Positions 7,718 through 15,999 of a DNA stretch of 22,298 nucleotides are shown here, piece by piece. Below the pieces are notes generated by a model that saw nothing but the letters and a program-made list of their open reading frames with translations, was not told the DNA's origin and made no database searches. Position 1 is the stretch's first letter. Each line of letters begins with the position of its first letter. The position numbers were made by a program, and so were the translations under genes. The stretch comes from an uncultured bacterium (lineage in GTDB: Bacteria > Pseudomonadota > Alphaproteobacteria > CAISDR01): positions 1-22,298 of the forward strand of contig CAISDR010000218.1 in NCBI GenBank assembly GCA_903884125.1, in the 5' to 3' direction.

Positions 7718-8815
7718 ATGACCCAGATCGTTGAACTTCAGGTTCGCCGCAACCGGCTTGATGATGTGCGGGTGGCAAGTCATGCCGCGCCGGCGCTGGC
7801 TGATGGTCAGGTATTGTTCGCGGTTGATAAGTTCGCGCTGACCGCCAACAACATTACCTATGGTGTGGTGGGCGACATGCTGGGGTACTGGAAATTTTTT
7901 CCAGCCGATGGGGATTATGGCAAAATTCCGGTCTGGGGTTTTGGCGTGGTGATTGAAAGCCGGTGTGCGGGTATTAATACCGGCGAGCGGTTTTATGGCT
8001 ATTTCCCAATGGCAAGCCATGTGGTGATGCAGCCGGGAAAAATCCGCAGCGCGGGTTTTGAAGATGTGGCCGCCAATCGTGCCGGGCTGGCTGCGGTCTA
8101 TAACCGCTATGCCAATACGGCCAATGATCCACCGGCACTGGCGGCAATGGATGATGCGCGCGCAATCTATTTCCCGCTGTTTTCAACCTCTTTCGTCATC
8201 TACGACTATCTTATGGATAATGACTGGTTCGGGGCAGATCAGGTGGTGATTGCCAGTGCCAGCTCCAAGACAGCTTTTGGTCTGGCGCATCTGCTGTTTC
8301 ATCATGACGGGCGACGGCCACGCGTGATCGGTCTGACGTCACCGGGCAATCGGGCCTTTGTTGAAAAGCTTGGATGCTATGATGCGGTGGTCACCTATGA
8401 CGATCTGGAAGTGAAAACAGAAATCATGCCATCAGCACTGGTAGATATGGCGGGTAACCGGACACTGATTTCCCGCCTTCATCATCATCTGGGTGACGGC
8501 GTAAAATTATCCTGCGGGGTCGGGGCCACGCACTGGTCTGCCCCGGGCGGATTGGGGACGGGGTCGGTTGATAATCTGCCCGGTGCCAGACCGCAGATGT
8601 TTTTTGCCCCATCCCAATTTGCCAAACGTGACGCCGACTGGGGACCGGGTGAAGCATTGCGGCGCGCGGGTCAGGCTTCAGCCCGCATTGCTCATGCCAT
8701 CGCCCCCCTGATGACCATCAGCCATGGCAAGGGCGCCGAGGCGGTCAGGTCAGCCTATCTGCAGACGCTGTCGGGCCGGACCCGCCCGGAACAGGCGCTG
8801 ATGCTGTCGTTCTAG
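7718..8815 (+). CDS. DUF2855 family protein (zinc-less MDR/quinone-reductase-like)
   Basis: 365 residues from the ATG at 7718, with AAAGGA at 7706-7711 as the ribosome binding site; it begins 15 bases after the MoaD-like gene and is probably cotranscribed. The overall pattern is recognisable as DUF2855: VDKFALTANNITYGVVGD near residue 35, LGYWKFFPA near 56, WGFGVV near 73, FYGYFPMASHVV near 91 and ASASSKTAFGLA near 179. These resemble an N-terminal medium-chain dehydrogenase/reductase fold followed by a Rossmann-like half. No zinc-binding cysteine set is seen. The substrate is unknown; a redox or carbonyl-related reaction is inference. Members often sit near flavin monooxygenases, as here. 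Confidence 0.85.
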   Translation: MTQIVELQVRRNRLDDVRVASHAAPALADGQVLFAVDKFALTANNITYGVVGDMLGYWKFFPADGDYGKIPVWGFGVVIESRCAGINTGERFYGYFPMASHVVMQPGKIRSAGFEDVAANRAGLAAVYNRYANTANDPPALAAMDDARAIYFPLFSTSFVIYDYLMDNDWFGADQVVIASASSKTAFGLAHLLFHHDGRRPRVIGLTSPGNRAFVEKLGCYDAVVTYDDLEVKTEIMPSALVDMAGNRTLISRLHHHLGDGVKLSCGVGATHWSAPGGLGTGSVDNLPGARPQMFFAPSQFAKRDADWGPGEALRRAGQASARIAHAIAPLMTISHGKGAEAVRSAYLQTLSGRTRPEQALMLSF

Positions 8816-8910
8816 CCATTGGCATTTGCTATGCCGATTTGCCTTCCGTGCCGAATTTTGCAACATTGCCGACTTATTATCGGTGATAACCAAAATCTCG
8901 GGGCAGGGGC

Positions 8911-10395
8911 ATGGAACATTTTGATGTTTTGATCGTGGGTGCGGGTCTGTCCGGCATTGGGGCAGCCTATCACCTGCAACGGGACTGTCCGGCCAAGACC
9001 TATGCGATTTTGGAAGCGCGCGGGGCCATTGGCGGCACCTGGGACCTGTTTCGCTATCCGGGCATCCGGTCGGATTCCGACATGTTCACGCTGGGTTATT
9101 CCTTCAAACCCTGGCTTGAGGCCAAGGCGATTGCCGATGGTCCGTCGATCCTGAATTATGTGCGTGAAACCGCGCGGGAGAACGCCATCGAACCCCATAT
9201 CCGTTTCAACCATAAAGCCATCAGGGCGGAATGGAATTCCGCAGATGCGCGCTGGATCATGACGTTCGAGCGTCCCGGTGCCGATGGTCAGACACAGAGC
9301 GTGCAATATTCCTGCAGCTTCATTTCCATGTGCTCGGGTTATTATGATTATGCGGGCGGCTATATGCCGGAATTTCCCGGTATCGCCGCCTATCAGGGCA
9401 AGGTCATTCATCCCCAGAACTGGCCGGAAGATTTCGACTATACAGGCAAAAAAGTCGTCGTGATCGGATCGGGGGCCACCGCTGTGACCCTTGTTCCGGA
9501 AATGGCTAAAACCGCTGCCCATGTCTCGATGTTGCAGCGGTCACCCACCTATGTGGTGTCGCGTCCGGCGCGTGATGCCTTTGCCGACTGGCTGCGCAAT
9601 ACACTGCCATCCAGACTGGCCTATGCGCTGGTGCGCTGGCGCAACGTGTTTTTCGGCATGTTCTTTTATAACCGCGCCCGAACAAAGCCGCGGGCTGTAA
9701 AAAAATGGCTGATCAATATGGTGCGTGAGCACCTTGGCCCTGATTATGACGTGAAGAAACATTTCACGCCCAGCTATAATCCCTGGGACCAGCGCCTGTG
9801 CCTTGTGCCGGATGCGGATATGTTCGATGCGATCAAGTCGGGCCGTGCATCGGTTGTGACGGATACGATAAGTACCTTCACCCCGGAAGGTATCAGGCTG
9901 AATTCCGGCGAGGTTCTGGCGGCGGATGTTGTGGTATCCGCCACCGGCCTCAAGCTTTTGTTCATGGCGGGCCTGCAGGTATTTGTTGACGGCGCGAAAG
10001 TCGATTTCCCGAAAACCTGGGGTTACAAGGGGATGATGTATTCCGGCGTGCCCAATCTGGCATCGACTTTCGGGTATACGAATGCATCATGGACACTCAA
10101 GGCCGATCTGACGGCGGAATATGTCTGCCGCCTGATCAATCACATGGATGCACATGGCTATCGCCAGTGTATGCCCGTACAGAATGATCCCAATTGCGGC
10201 GAAGAACCCTGGCTGTCATTTTCATCGGGCTATATCACCCGCGCGCTGGCCGAAATGCCCAAACAGGGCACCGGCCATCCGTGGAAGCTTTATCAGAACT
10301 ATCTGTTCGATCTGTTCGCCCTGCGCTTTGGATCGGTCAAAGATGCGAATATGAAATTTACCAAACCCGTTGCCAAAGCAACATCGGCCCCATAG
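8911..10395 (+). CDS. EthA-type Baeyer-Villiger/flavin-containing monooxygenase
   Basis: 494 residues from the ATG at 8911, with GGGGCAGGGG just upstream. Family members use FAD and NADPH to insert oxygen into ketones or to oxidise sulfur compounds. The first Rossmann motif is GAGLSG (10-15), followed by GGTWDLFRYPGIRSDSDMF (41-59). The Baeyer-Villiger fingerprint appears as YQGKVIHPQNWP (161-172), with Tyr in place of the usual first Phe, and the second Rossmann motif is GSGATA (186-191). Length and order of motifs (YNPWDQRLCLVP, SATGLKL, YTNASWTLKADL, PKQG) match mycobacterial EthA closely from memory. It lies 95 bases after the DUF2855 gene and is likely part of the same functional block. 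It converges on the SRPBCC gene with a 19-base gap. The substrate cannot be told from sequence. Confidence 0.92.
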   Translation: MEHFDVLIVGAGLSGIGAAYHLQRDCPAKTYAILEARGAIGGTWDLFRYPGIRSDSDMFTLGYSFKPWLEAKAIADGPSILNYVRETARENAIEPHIRFNHKAIRAEWNSADARWIMTFERPGADGQTQSVQYSCSFISMCSGYYDYAGGYMPEFPGIAAYQGKVIHPQNWPEDFDYTGKKVVVIGSGATAVTLVPEMAKTAAHVSMLQRSPTYVVSRPARDAFADWLRNTLPSRLAYALVRWRNVFFGMFFYNRARTKPRAVKKWLINMVREHLGPDYDVKKHFTPSYNPWDQRLCLVPDADMFDAIKSGRASVVTDTISTFTPEGIRLNSGEVLAADVVVSATGLKLLFMAGLQVFVDGAKVDFPKTWGYKGMMYSGVPNLASTFGYTNASWTLKADLTAEYVCRLINHMDAHGYRQCMPVQNDPNCGEEPWLSFSSGYITRALAEMPKQGTGHPWKLYQNYLFDLFALRFGSVKDANMKFTKPVAKATSAP

Positions 10396-10414
10396 ACAGA
10401 AACGATCCGATTTC

Positions 10415-10936
10415 TTATGGCGCGCCGGTTTCCACATAATGGGTCAGCCGCCCAAGCTGGTCGGCCAGCATTGCATCCGCACGCTCGGGCCATGGACCAA
10501 AGCCGCCTTTCATGAAACCGCCCAGAATATTCTGAAGAACCAGTTTGGTCCCACCCTGATCTGACGTAAGGCTGAAGGTCAGGGCACCATCAACGCCTTG
10601 TCCCTGAAATGGGCCCAGCACCCCGCGCAGGCGCAGCGTCGCATTTGGAACCAGATAGACCACGCGGGAATGTTCAACCGCCCCGCCGGACCATGTCTCG
10701 CAAAAGCAGCCCCCGGCCCGGGTATCAAGGGTCAGATTTTTGGCGCTGCCGGAAAATGTATGCTGCGGGTTCCACCACAATGCAGGCTGGATCAGCGTGG
10801 CATAAACTTTTTCCACCGGTGCGGCGATCGAGACCGTCTGTTCAATTGCAAAGCCGTTCGGCGTTGATTCCACCACCGCAGCGGATGCTGGTGCTGCAAT
10901 CAAAAGAAACATCAGACCTGCTTTGAATTTTGTCAT
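10415..10936 (-). CDS. Exported SRPBCC (START-like/AHSA1-type) domain protein
   Basis: 173 residues. A short signal peptide, MTKFKAGLMFLLIAAPASA, precedes a single SRPBCC-type domain: VSIAAPVEKVYATLIQPALWW (about 36-56) is the typical opening of the AHSA1/polyketide-cyclase-like group, and FSLTSDQGGTKLVLQNILGGF gives the late strand and glycine-rich turn. These folds bind hydrophobic ligands in a deep cavity. Most AHSA1-like proteins are cytoplasmic, so export is notable. The ATG at 10936 has AGGAG directly against it, and upstream lies an extreme G-run on the coding strand, so translation may be inefficient or variable. It follows the amidohydrolase gene by 42 bases on the same strand. Function unknown. 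Confidence 0.8.
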   Translation of the reverse strand: MTKFKAGLMFLLIAAPASAAVVESTPNGFAIEQTVSIAAPVEKVYATLIQPALWWNPQHTFSGSAKNLTLDTRAGGCFCETWSGGAVEHSRVVYLVPNATLRLRGVLGPFQGQGVDGALTFSLTSDQGGTKLVLQNILGGFMKGGFGPWPERADAMLADQLGRLTHYVETGAP

Positions 10937-10944
10937 CTCCTGCT

Positions 10945-10969
10945 CCCCCCCCCCCGGCCCCCCCGGCCC
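10945..10969 (-). promoter_or_regulatory. G-tract (possible G-quadruplex or slippage site) before the SRPBCC gene
   Basis: The + strand reads C11 (10945-10955), GG, C7 (10958-10964), GG, CCC (10967-10969). The message of the - strand genes therefore carries G3-CC-G7-CC-G11 between the amidohydrolase stop and the SRPBCC start, ending 8 bases before the ATG. Runs this long are prone to length change in replication and sequencing, and the G-runs could fold as a quadruplex that hides the ribosome binding site. This is inference from sequence only. Confidence 0.5.
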
Positions 10970-10978
10970 TGCGAATGA

Positions 10979-12706
10979 TCAGACTGACGACCCTGAGCGA
11001 TAGCCACTCCCGCGCACCAGACGTCCCGGCAGCGCACCGGTGGCCTGTCCCTGGCGATAGGTGATCTGGCCTGCGACCATGGTCACATCATAACCATCGG
11101 CACGCTGTACCAGCCGCCTGCCACCGGCGGGCAGGTCAAAGCGCACTTCGGGTGCATGCAGACGCAGATGATCATAGTCGATGACATTTATATCGGCGCG
11201 CTGACCGATAGCGATCACGCCGCGATCAGACAGGCCCAAAGCCCGTGCGCTGTCGCGACACTGAAGTTTGATGATTTCAGGGATTGAAAATTTTGTCCCC
11301 CGCGTGCGATCGCGGGTCCAGTGCGTCAGATTATATGTGGGGAAGCTGCCATCACAGATCATCCCCACATGGGCACCGCCGTCAGACAGGCCGGGAATGG
11401 AATGGGGGTCAGCCATCATCGCATGTACCGGATCAAGTGATCCGTCAGCATAGTTTAAAAATGGCACGTAAATCATGCCGCGACCGCCCCCGGCCAACAT
11501 TATGTCCAGCGCCAGTGTCTGTGGTGTGATGCCCATGGCTGCTGCCCTTCGCATCAGGGTCTGGCTTTCCTCCGGTTCATAATCAAAGTCGGCGCCCATT
11601 TCATACATATTGTCAAAATTGCGGATCAGTCCGGCACCCGGCCAACCGGCCAGCTGTTCGGGTTCTGCCAGCAATTGCGCACGCAGGCTTGCATCAGACA
11701 AGCGTCGCACACGTTCATCAATCGGCAAGGTTGCGATTGCCTGATAATGCGGATTGCGGCTGAATGGATTTAACGTCAGTTCAAATCCCAGCAACACACC
11801 AACCGGCCGCGCGGCAACCTGTGCCTTGATATCCAGTCCTTCGGCCTGTGCTGTGTGTACATCGTCCAGAAGCCCGCGCCAGAGATCAGGTGCCAGTGGC
11901 GACTGGATCAGTGAAAACGATAAAGGCCGCCCGGACTTGCGCACCAGCCGTCGCAACAGGTCGAATTCTGCTTTTGGATCGGCGAAATCCGAGACGAACT
12001 GCAAGACACCAGCCTTGTGTTCGCCCAGCGCGCAGGCAATCGCCATCAGTTCATCTTCGCCCGCTGTCAGTGTTGGTGTTGGCTGGCCGTCTGCCGTCCG
12101 GTGGTTGAGCGTGCGTGATGTTGAAAACCCCAGCGCGCCATTGGCAATGGCCCGCCCGGCCAACCGCGCCATGGCGGCGATATCGTCCGGGGTTGCCGCC
12201 TCGCGGTTGGCACCGCGTTCACCCATGACAAACACTCGCAGGGCTGCATGGGGAAGCTGGCTGCCGATATCCACATCAAACTGGCGCTGCGCCAGAGCAT
12301 CCAGATAATCACCATAGCTTTCCCAGTTCCAAGGCAGTCCCTGATCCAGTACCGGGAAGGGGATATCCTCAACCCCTTCCATCAGCCGGATCAGCCGGTG
12401 ACGGTCGTCGGGCCTGCAAGGGGCGAAGCCTACCCCGCAATTGCCCATGATCAGGGTTGTGCAGCCATGCCAGGATGACGGCTGCATCTGACTGGCCCAG
12501 GTTGCCTGTCCATCATAATGGGTGTGAACATCCACAAATCCTGGCGTTACCAGTCGTCCGCGGGCATCGATTTCCTCTTGGCCTTTGCCGCTGATCGACC
12601 CGATCCCTGTGATGACGCCATCGGTAATGGCAATATCACCTTCAAACAGGCTGCCGCCATTGCCATCGGCAATCGAACCGCCACGGATCACACAGTCATG
12701 GGTCAT
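10979..12706 (-). CDS. N-acyl-D-amino-acid deacylase-like amidohydrolase
   Basis: 575 residues from the ATG at 12706, with AAGGTGAT as ribosome binding site. It belongs to the metal-dependent amidohydrolase superfamily: an N-terminal beta-sandwich (IRGGSIADGNGG), the metal-binding HTH at 61-63 (PGFVDVHTHYDGQ), GNCGVGFAPC at 88-97 carrying the conserved Cys, GALGFSTSR near 190, and SDGGAHVG with the catalytic Asp near residue 435. This pattern is that of the D-aminoacylase/N-acyl-D-amino-acid deacylase group, which removes acyl groups from D-amino acids; many relatives have other amide substrates, so the exact reaction is unsure. It starts 49 bases after cobQ on the same strand, so it may be read from the B12 operon, but no link to cobalamin is known to me. 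Confidence 0.85.
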   Translation of the reverse strand: MTHDCVIRGGSIADGNGGSLFEGDIAITDGVITGIGSISGKGQEEIDARGRLVTPGFVDVHTHYDGQATWASQMQPSSWHGCTTLIMGNCGVGFAPCRPDDRHRLIRLMEGVEDIPFPVLDQGLPWNWESYGDYLDALAQRQFDVDIGSQLPHAALRVFVMGERGANREAATPDDIAAMARLAGRAIANGALGFSTSRTLNHRTADGQPTPTLTAGEDELMAIACALGEHKAGVLQFVSDFADPKAEFDLLRRLVRKSGRPLSFSLIQSPLAPDLWRGLLDDVHTAQAEGLDIKAQVAARPVGVLLGFELTLNPFSRNPHYQAIATLPIDERVRRLSDASLRAQLLAEPEQLAGWPGAGLIRNFDNMYEMGADFDYEPEESQTLMRRAAAMGITPQTLALDIMLAGGGRGMIYVPFLNYADGSLDPVHAMMADPHSIPGLSDGGAHVGMICDGSFPTYNLTHWTRDRTRGTKFSIPEIIKLQCRDSARALGLSDRGVIAIGQRADINVIDYDHLRLHAPEVRFDLPAGGRRLVQRADGYDVTMVAGQITYRQGQATGALPGRLVRGSGYRSGSSV

Positions 12707-12755
12707 GTCACATCACCTTCTTGATCTGCTGCCAATCGTCCGTGTGGTGAGGCAA

Positions 12756-14240
12756 TCACATTCCCGTGATATCGGCAAGCTTTGCCAGCGCTGAAATATC
12801 AAGGGCGGACTCAAGTTCTACTGCCAATTGATCAAGCGCGCGGTCAACACGCGCATCCTGATTGATGCCGTCTGATAACAATCCATAGGGTGAAAGCAAT
12901 GCCTGCCGTACCGGTGCCTTGCCAAACAGACCGTGGACATAGGTTCCAGCAATGCGGCCGTCCGCTGATATGGCACCGTCATCGCTGCCATTTTCCAGAT
13001 GCAGCAATGGCCGTTTGCAATCCGGCCCGGTGGTGAGACCCAGATGAATTTCATAGCCGTCGAATGCGGGGCGTGATCCATCGCGGGTCCATAATCCTGA
13101 CAGTGTGCCGTTTACGGGGCGTACGGTCTTATCCGCCACCAGCCGGGTTGTGACATCCAAAAGACCCAGGCCCGGATCGCGGCCGGTTGGTCCCTCCATC
13201 CCTTCGGCATCTTCAATCCAGCGTCCCAGCATTTGATAGCCGCCGCACAGGCCCAGCACCCGGCCCCCACGGCGCACATGGGCGGCAATATCCACGTCCC
13301 AGCCCTGGGCGTGCAGAAAAGCCAGATCGGCGCGGGTTGCTTTGGTACCGGGCAGTATCACCAGATCAGTATCACCCGGCAATGCCTGACCCGGTGCCAG
13401 AAATGAAAGGTCGATCTGCGGTTCAGCAGATAGCGGATCAACATCATCGAAATTGGCGATGCGCGATAACATCGGAACCACCACGCGCAGGCGATTGGTG
13501 GCCGACGGCATCGGGCGTTGCAATACCACAGCATCTTCCGCTGGCAGATCACGCATGGCAGTCGACCAGTGTACCAGACCCAGATCCGCCCAGCCGGTCA
13601 GGCGCGCAATCTCGCTGCGGCCATTGTCAAATAATTTCGGATCACCGCGAAACTTGTTGATGATAAATCCACGGATCATGGCCGCGTCATCAGGGTCCAG
13701 CACCATTTTGGCACCCGCCAGTGCGGCGATCACATGACCGCGATCAATATCGCCGACCAATACCACCGGCACCTGTGCGGCGCGGGCAAATCCCATATTG
13801 GCAATGTCACGATTACGCAGATTGATTTCCGCCGGACTGCCTGCACCTTCGACCAGAACCAGATCGCAGGATGATCTAAGCCGGTTAAAGCTTTCCAGCA
13901 CCTTTGGCATCAGATCGGGCTTGGACTGATGATAATCACCTGCCCCCAGTCTACCTGCGACCTTGCCCTGAACGATAACCTGCGCCGTCCGGTCGCTTTC
14001 AGGTTTCAGCAGGACCGGGTTCATATCCACGCTTGCGCGCGCACGTGCAGCAATGGCCTGCAATGCCTGCGCGCGGCCGATTTCCCCGCCATCATCTGTA
14101 ACGGCAGCATTGTTCGACATGTTCTGTGGTTTGAACGGCAATACTTTCAGGCCGCGATTGGCAAACAGCCGGCACAGGCCTGCCACCAGCGTTGATTTGC
14201 CGACATCCGAACCACAGCCCTGTATCATCAGGGCAGCCAT
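12756..14240 (-). CDS. cobQ: Cobyric acid synthase
   Basis: 494 residues, a usual length for the family. CobQ (CbiP) amidates four side chains of adenosylcobyrinic acid a,c-diamide, using glutamine and ATP. The N-terminal half is a dethiobiotin-synthetase-like ATPase with GCGSDVGKST (8-17), FKPQNMSNN (36-44) and EGAGSPAEINL (131-141). The C-terminal half is a class I glutamine amidotransferase: LGLCGGYQMLG places the nucleophile at Cys332, GYEIHLG lies at 395-401, and YVHGLFG places the catalytic His at 436. Its ATG overlaps the stop of the BtuD-like gene (TGATG), so translation is coupled to the B12 transporter. It is the only corrin-pathway enzyme in this window, which suggests a step in salvage or a split pathway. 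Confidence 0.95.
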   Translation of the reverse strand: MAALMIQGCGSDVGKSTLVAGLCRLFANRGLKVLPFKPQNMSNNAAVTDDGGEIGRAQALQAIAARARASVDMNPVLLKPESDRTAQVIVQGKVAGRLGAGDYHQSKPDLMPKVLESFNRLRSSCDLVLVEGAGSPAEINLRNRDIANMGFARAAQVPVVLVGDIDRGHVIAALAGAKMVLDPDDAAMIRGFIINKFRGDPKLFDNGRSEIARLTGWADLGLVHWSTAMRDLPAEDAVVLQRPMPSATNRLRVVVPMLSRIANFDDVDPLSAEPQIDLSFLAPGQALPGDTDLVILPGTKATRADLAFLHAQGWDVDIAAHVRRGGRVLGLCGGYQMLGRWIEDAEGMEGPTGRDPGLGLLDVTTRLVADKTVRPVNGTLSGLWTRDGSRPAFDGYEIHLGLTTGPDCKRPLLHLENGSDDGAISADGRIAGTYVHGLFGKAPVRQALLSPYGLLSDGINQDARVDRALDQLAVELESALDISALAKLADITGM

Positions 14241-15013
14241 CAGCTACGACCCATGATATCGATGATGGGACCGGATGGACCCGCGATCACCTGCGCGCTG
14301 ATGCCATAGGCATGCGACAAGACACTTGGTGTCAGTGCGCCCAACGGTTTATCATCGGCAATGATCTCGCCCGCACTCAGAACAATGATGCGGTCGGCCA
14401 TGCGCAGCGCGCTGTCCAGATCATGAAGCGTGATGATCACACCACCGCCCGCCCTGGCAAAATCGCAAAACAGATCGATCACATCCAGTCTGTGGCCCGG
14501 ATCAAGACCGCCCATGGGTTCGTCCACCAGCATCCATTGGGGCTGCCCGGCTAAAACCCGTGCGATCAAAACCCGCGCCCGTTCGCCCCCGGACAAGGTG
14601 GTGACATCGCGTGTTGCCATGTCGCGCAATCCGCATCGCTCAATGGCATTATGTGTGGCCAGATGATCTATATCGGATGCGCCAAACGCCCCCAGATAGG
14701 GGATGCGCCCCAGCCCAACCAGCGTGGTCACATCAACCGCCCAGGCGATATCCGGTGTTTGGGGCAGAAAACCGATTGTGCGTGCGCGCTGGGGCGGGTC
14801 CATCTTGGTGCAGTCATCGTCGCCCAGAAATACTTGTCCCTGATCGGGTGCAATCAGCCCACCCAGACAGCGCAGCAATGTTGATTTGCCTGCGCCATTA
14901 GGGCCAAGAATCGCCGTGACCTGTCCGGGAAATAAGGTCACATTCAGATCACTCAGAATTTGATGGCCATCCAGTGATTTCGACAGGTTTTGCGCGTGGA
15001 TTGTATTGGTCAT
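14240..15013 (-). CDS. btuD: Cobalamin ABC transporter ATP-binding protein (BtuD/FecE-like)
   Basis: 257 residues, one ABC ATPase domain. Walker A is GPNGAGKST (37-45), the Q-loop Gln is at 85 (LPQTPD), the signature is LSGGE (140-144), Walker B is MLVDEP (161-166) and the switch His is at 197 (ITLHDLD). It belongs to the iron-siderophore/B12/haem importer group and would power the BtuC-like permease. Only two bases separate its ATG (15013) from the permease stop, and its own stop overlaps the start of cobQ. The cobalamin assignment comes from the upstream riboswitch, the BtuB- and BtuF-like genes and cobQ; by sequence alone a siderophore or haem importer could not be excluded. Confidence 0.9.
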   Translation of the reverse strand: MTNTIHAQNLSKSLDGHQILSDLNVTLFPGQVTAILGPNGAGKSTLLRCLGGLIAPDQGQVFLGDDDCTKMDPPQRARTIGFLPQTPDIAWAVDVTTLVGLGRIPYLGAFGASDIDHLATHNAIERCGLRDMATRDVTTLSGGERARVLIARVLAGQPQWMLVDEPMGGLDPGHRLDVIDLFCDFARAGGGVIITLHDLDSALRMADRIIVLSAGEIIADDKPLGALTPSVLSHAYGISAQVIAGPSGPIIDIMGRS

Positions 15014-15015
15014 GA

Positions 15016-15999
15016 TCAGGCCATCCGTCGGCGCAGGCGCAATAACAGCGCCAGAAAAAACGGCCCGCCAATCGCCGACATGGCAACACCCAGTTTTAGC
15101 TCGACAGTTGTGGGTGCCACACGTACCAGAATATCCGCCGCCAGTACCAATGCGCTGCCGGCCACCATGCTTGGCAGCAATAGCGCGCCGGGCCGATTGC
15201 CGACCAGCGGACGCAACAGATGCGGAACCACCAGCCCCACAAAGCCGATCACGCCGGTCACCGCGACACTAGCCCCGGTGCAAAGTCCAACGCCCAAGAC
15301 CAGCAACAGGCGTGTGCGGACCAAATTCACGCCCAGCCCACGTGCACCTTCCTCGCCCAGGGTCAGGGCATCCATGGCACGCCCCAGTCCCAGCAATACC
15401 ATCGCACCAATTGTAATCAGGGGAATGGCCAGACCCACATCATTTCGGCTGCGGTCCACCAACGCGCCCATCAGCCAGTTGATGATTTCCTGTGCGGCCC
15501 ATGGGCTTGGTGCCAGTGACAAGGCCAGTGCTACGGCAGCACCCCCCATGATGTTCAAGATCACGCCCGCCAGCAAAAAGGTCAACACGCTTTCGGATGC
15601 ACCCGACAATAAAAGCAGAACCGACATCCCGATGCCTGCGCCCGCGATTGCCAGTGCTGGCACCATAAAGGGCAGATCATAACCAATGCCCGAATATAAG
15701 GCTGCGACTGCGCCCAGTGCGGCCATGGATGACACGCCCAGCACGCCGGGATCAGCCAGCGGATTGCGGGTGTACCCCTGCATGGCAGCGCCCGACAGAC
15801 CCAGGGCTGCACCTACAGCCATGCCCAGTATCGCGCGCGGGATACGCAGTTCCATGATGATCAGCCAGCGCGGATCGTGTCCCGGATCAAGCCAGACACT
15901 AAGTGGAATATTGACCTTGCCGACACTGAGCGAGGCAATGCCCAACACCAGCACACCCAGCCCAAGTCCAAAAATCAAACGCCAGGGCAGTTTGTTCAT
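15016..15999 (-). CDS. btuC: Cobalamin ABC transporter permease (BtuC/FecCD family)
   Basis: 327 residues with a run of about nine to ten hydrophobic helices along its length. Family landmarks are ELRIPRAILG near residue 51, GAAMQGYTRNPLADPGVLG near 70-88 and, later, GVIGFVGLVVPHLLR near 262-276, which carries the loop that contacts the ATPase. It forms the inner-membrane channel of a BtuCD-type importer. Its start overlaps the stop of the binding-protein gene (ATGA), and it is followed after two bases by the ATPase gene. Length and motifs match FecCD permeases; assignment to B12 is from operon context. Confidence 0.92.
   Translation of the reverse strand: MNKLPWRLIFGLGLGVLVLGIASLSVGKVNIPLSVWLDPGHDPRWLIIMELRIPRAILGMAVGAALGLSGAAMQGYTRNPLADPGVLGVSSMAALGAVAALYSGIGYDLPFMVPALAIAGAGIGMSVLLLLSGASESVLTFLLAGVILNIMGGAAVALALSLAPSPWAAQEIINWLMGALVDRSRNDVGLAIPLITIGAMVLLGLGRAMDALTLGEEGARGLGVNLVRTRLLLVLGVGLCTGASVAVTGVIGFVGLVVPHLLRPLVGNRPGALLLPSMVAGSALVLAADILVRVAPTTVELKLGVAMSAIGGPFFLALLLRLRRRMA

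Noticed and set aside
8821..8840. Hairpin GGCAT-TTGCT-ATGCC after the DUF2855 gene as a terminator
   Set aside because: The stem is only five pairs and no T-run follows, so it is too weak to call.
11754..12308. 184-residue frame opposite the amidohydrolase gene
   Set aside because: Low-complexity Ser/Arg/Ala composition typical of an antisense shadow; the opposite strand carries a clear enzyme.
14990..15682. 230-residue frame opposite the btuC gene
   Set aside because: It is rich in Pro, Thr and Ser as expected for the complement of a membrane protein gene, and the - strand has all FecCD motifs.
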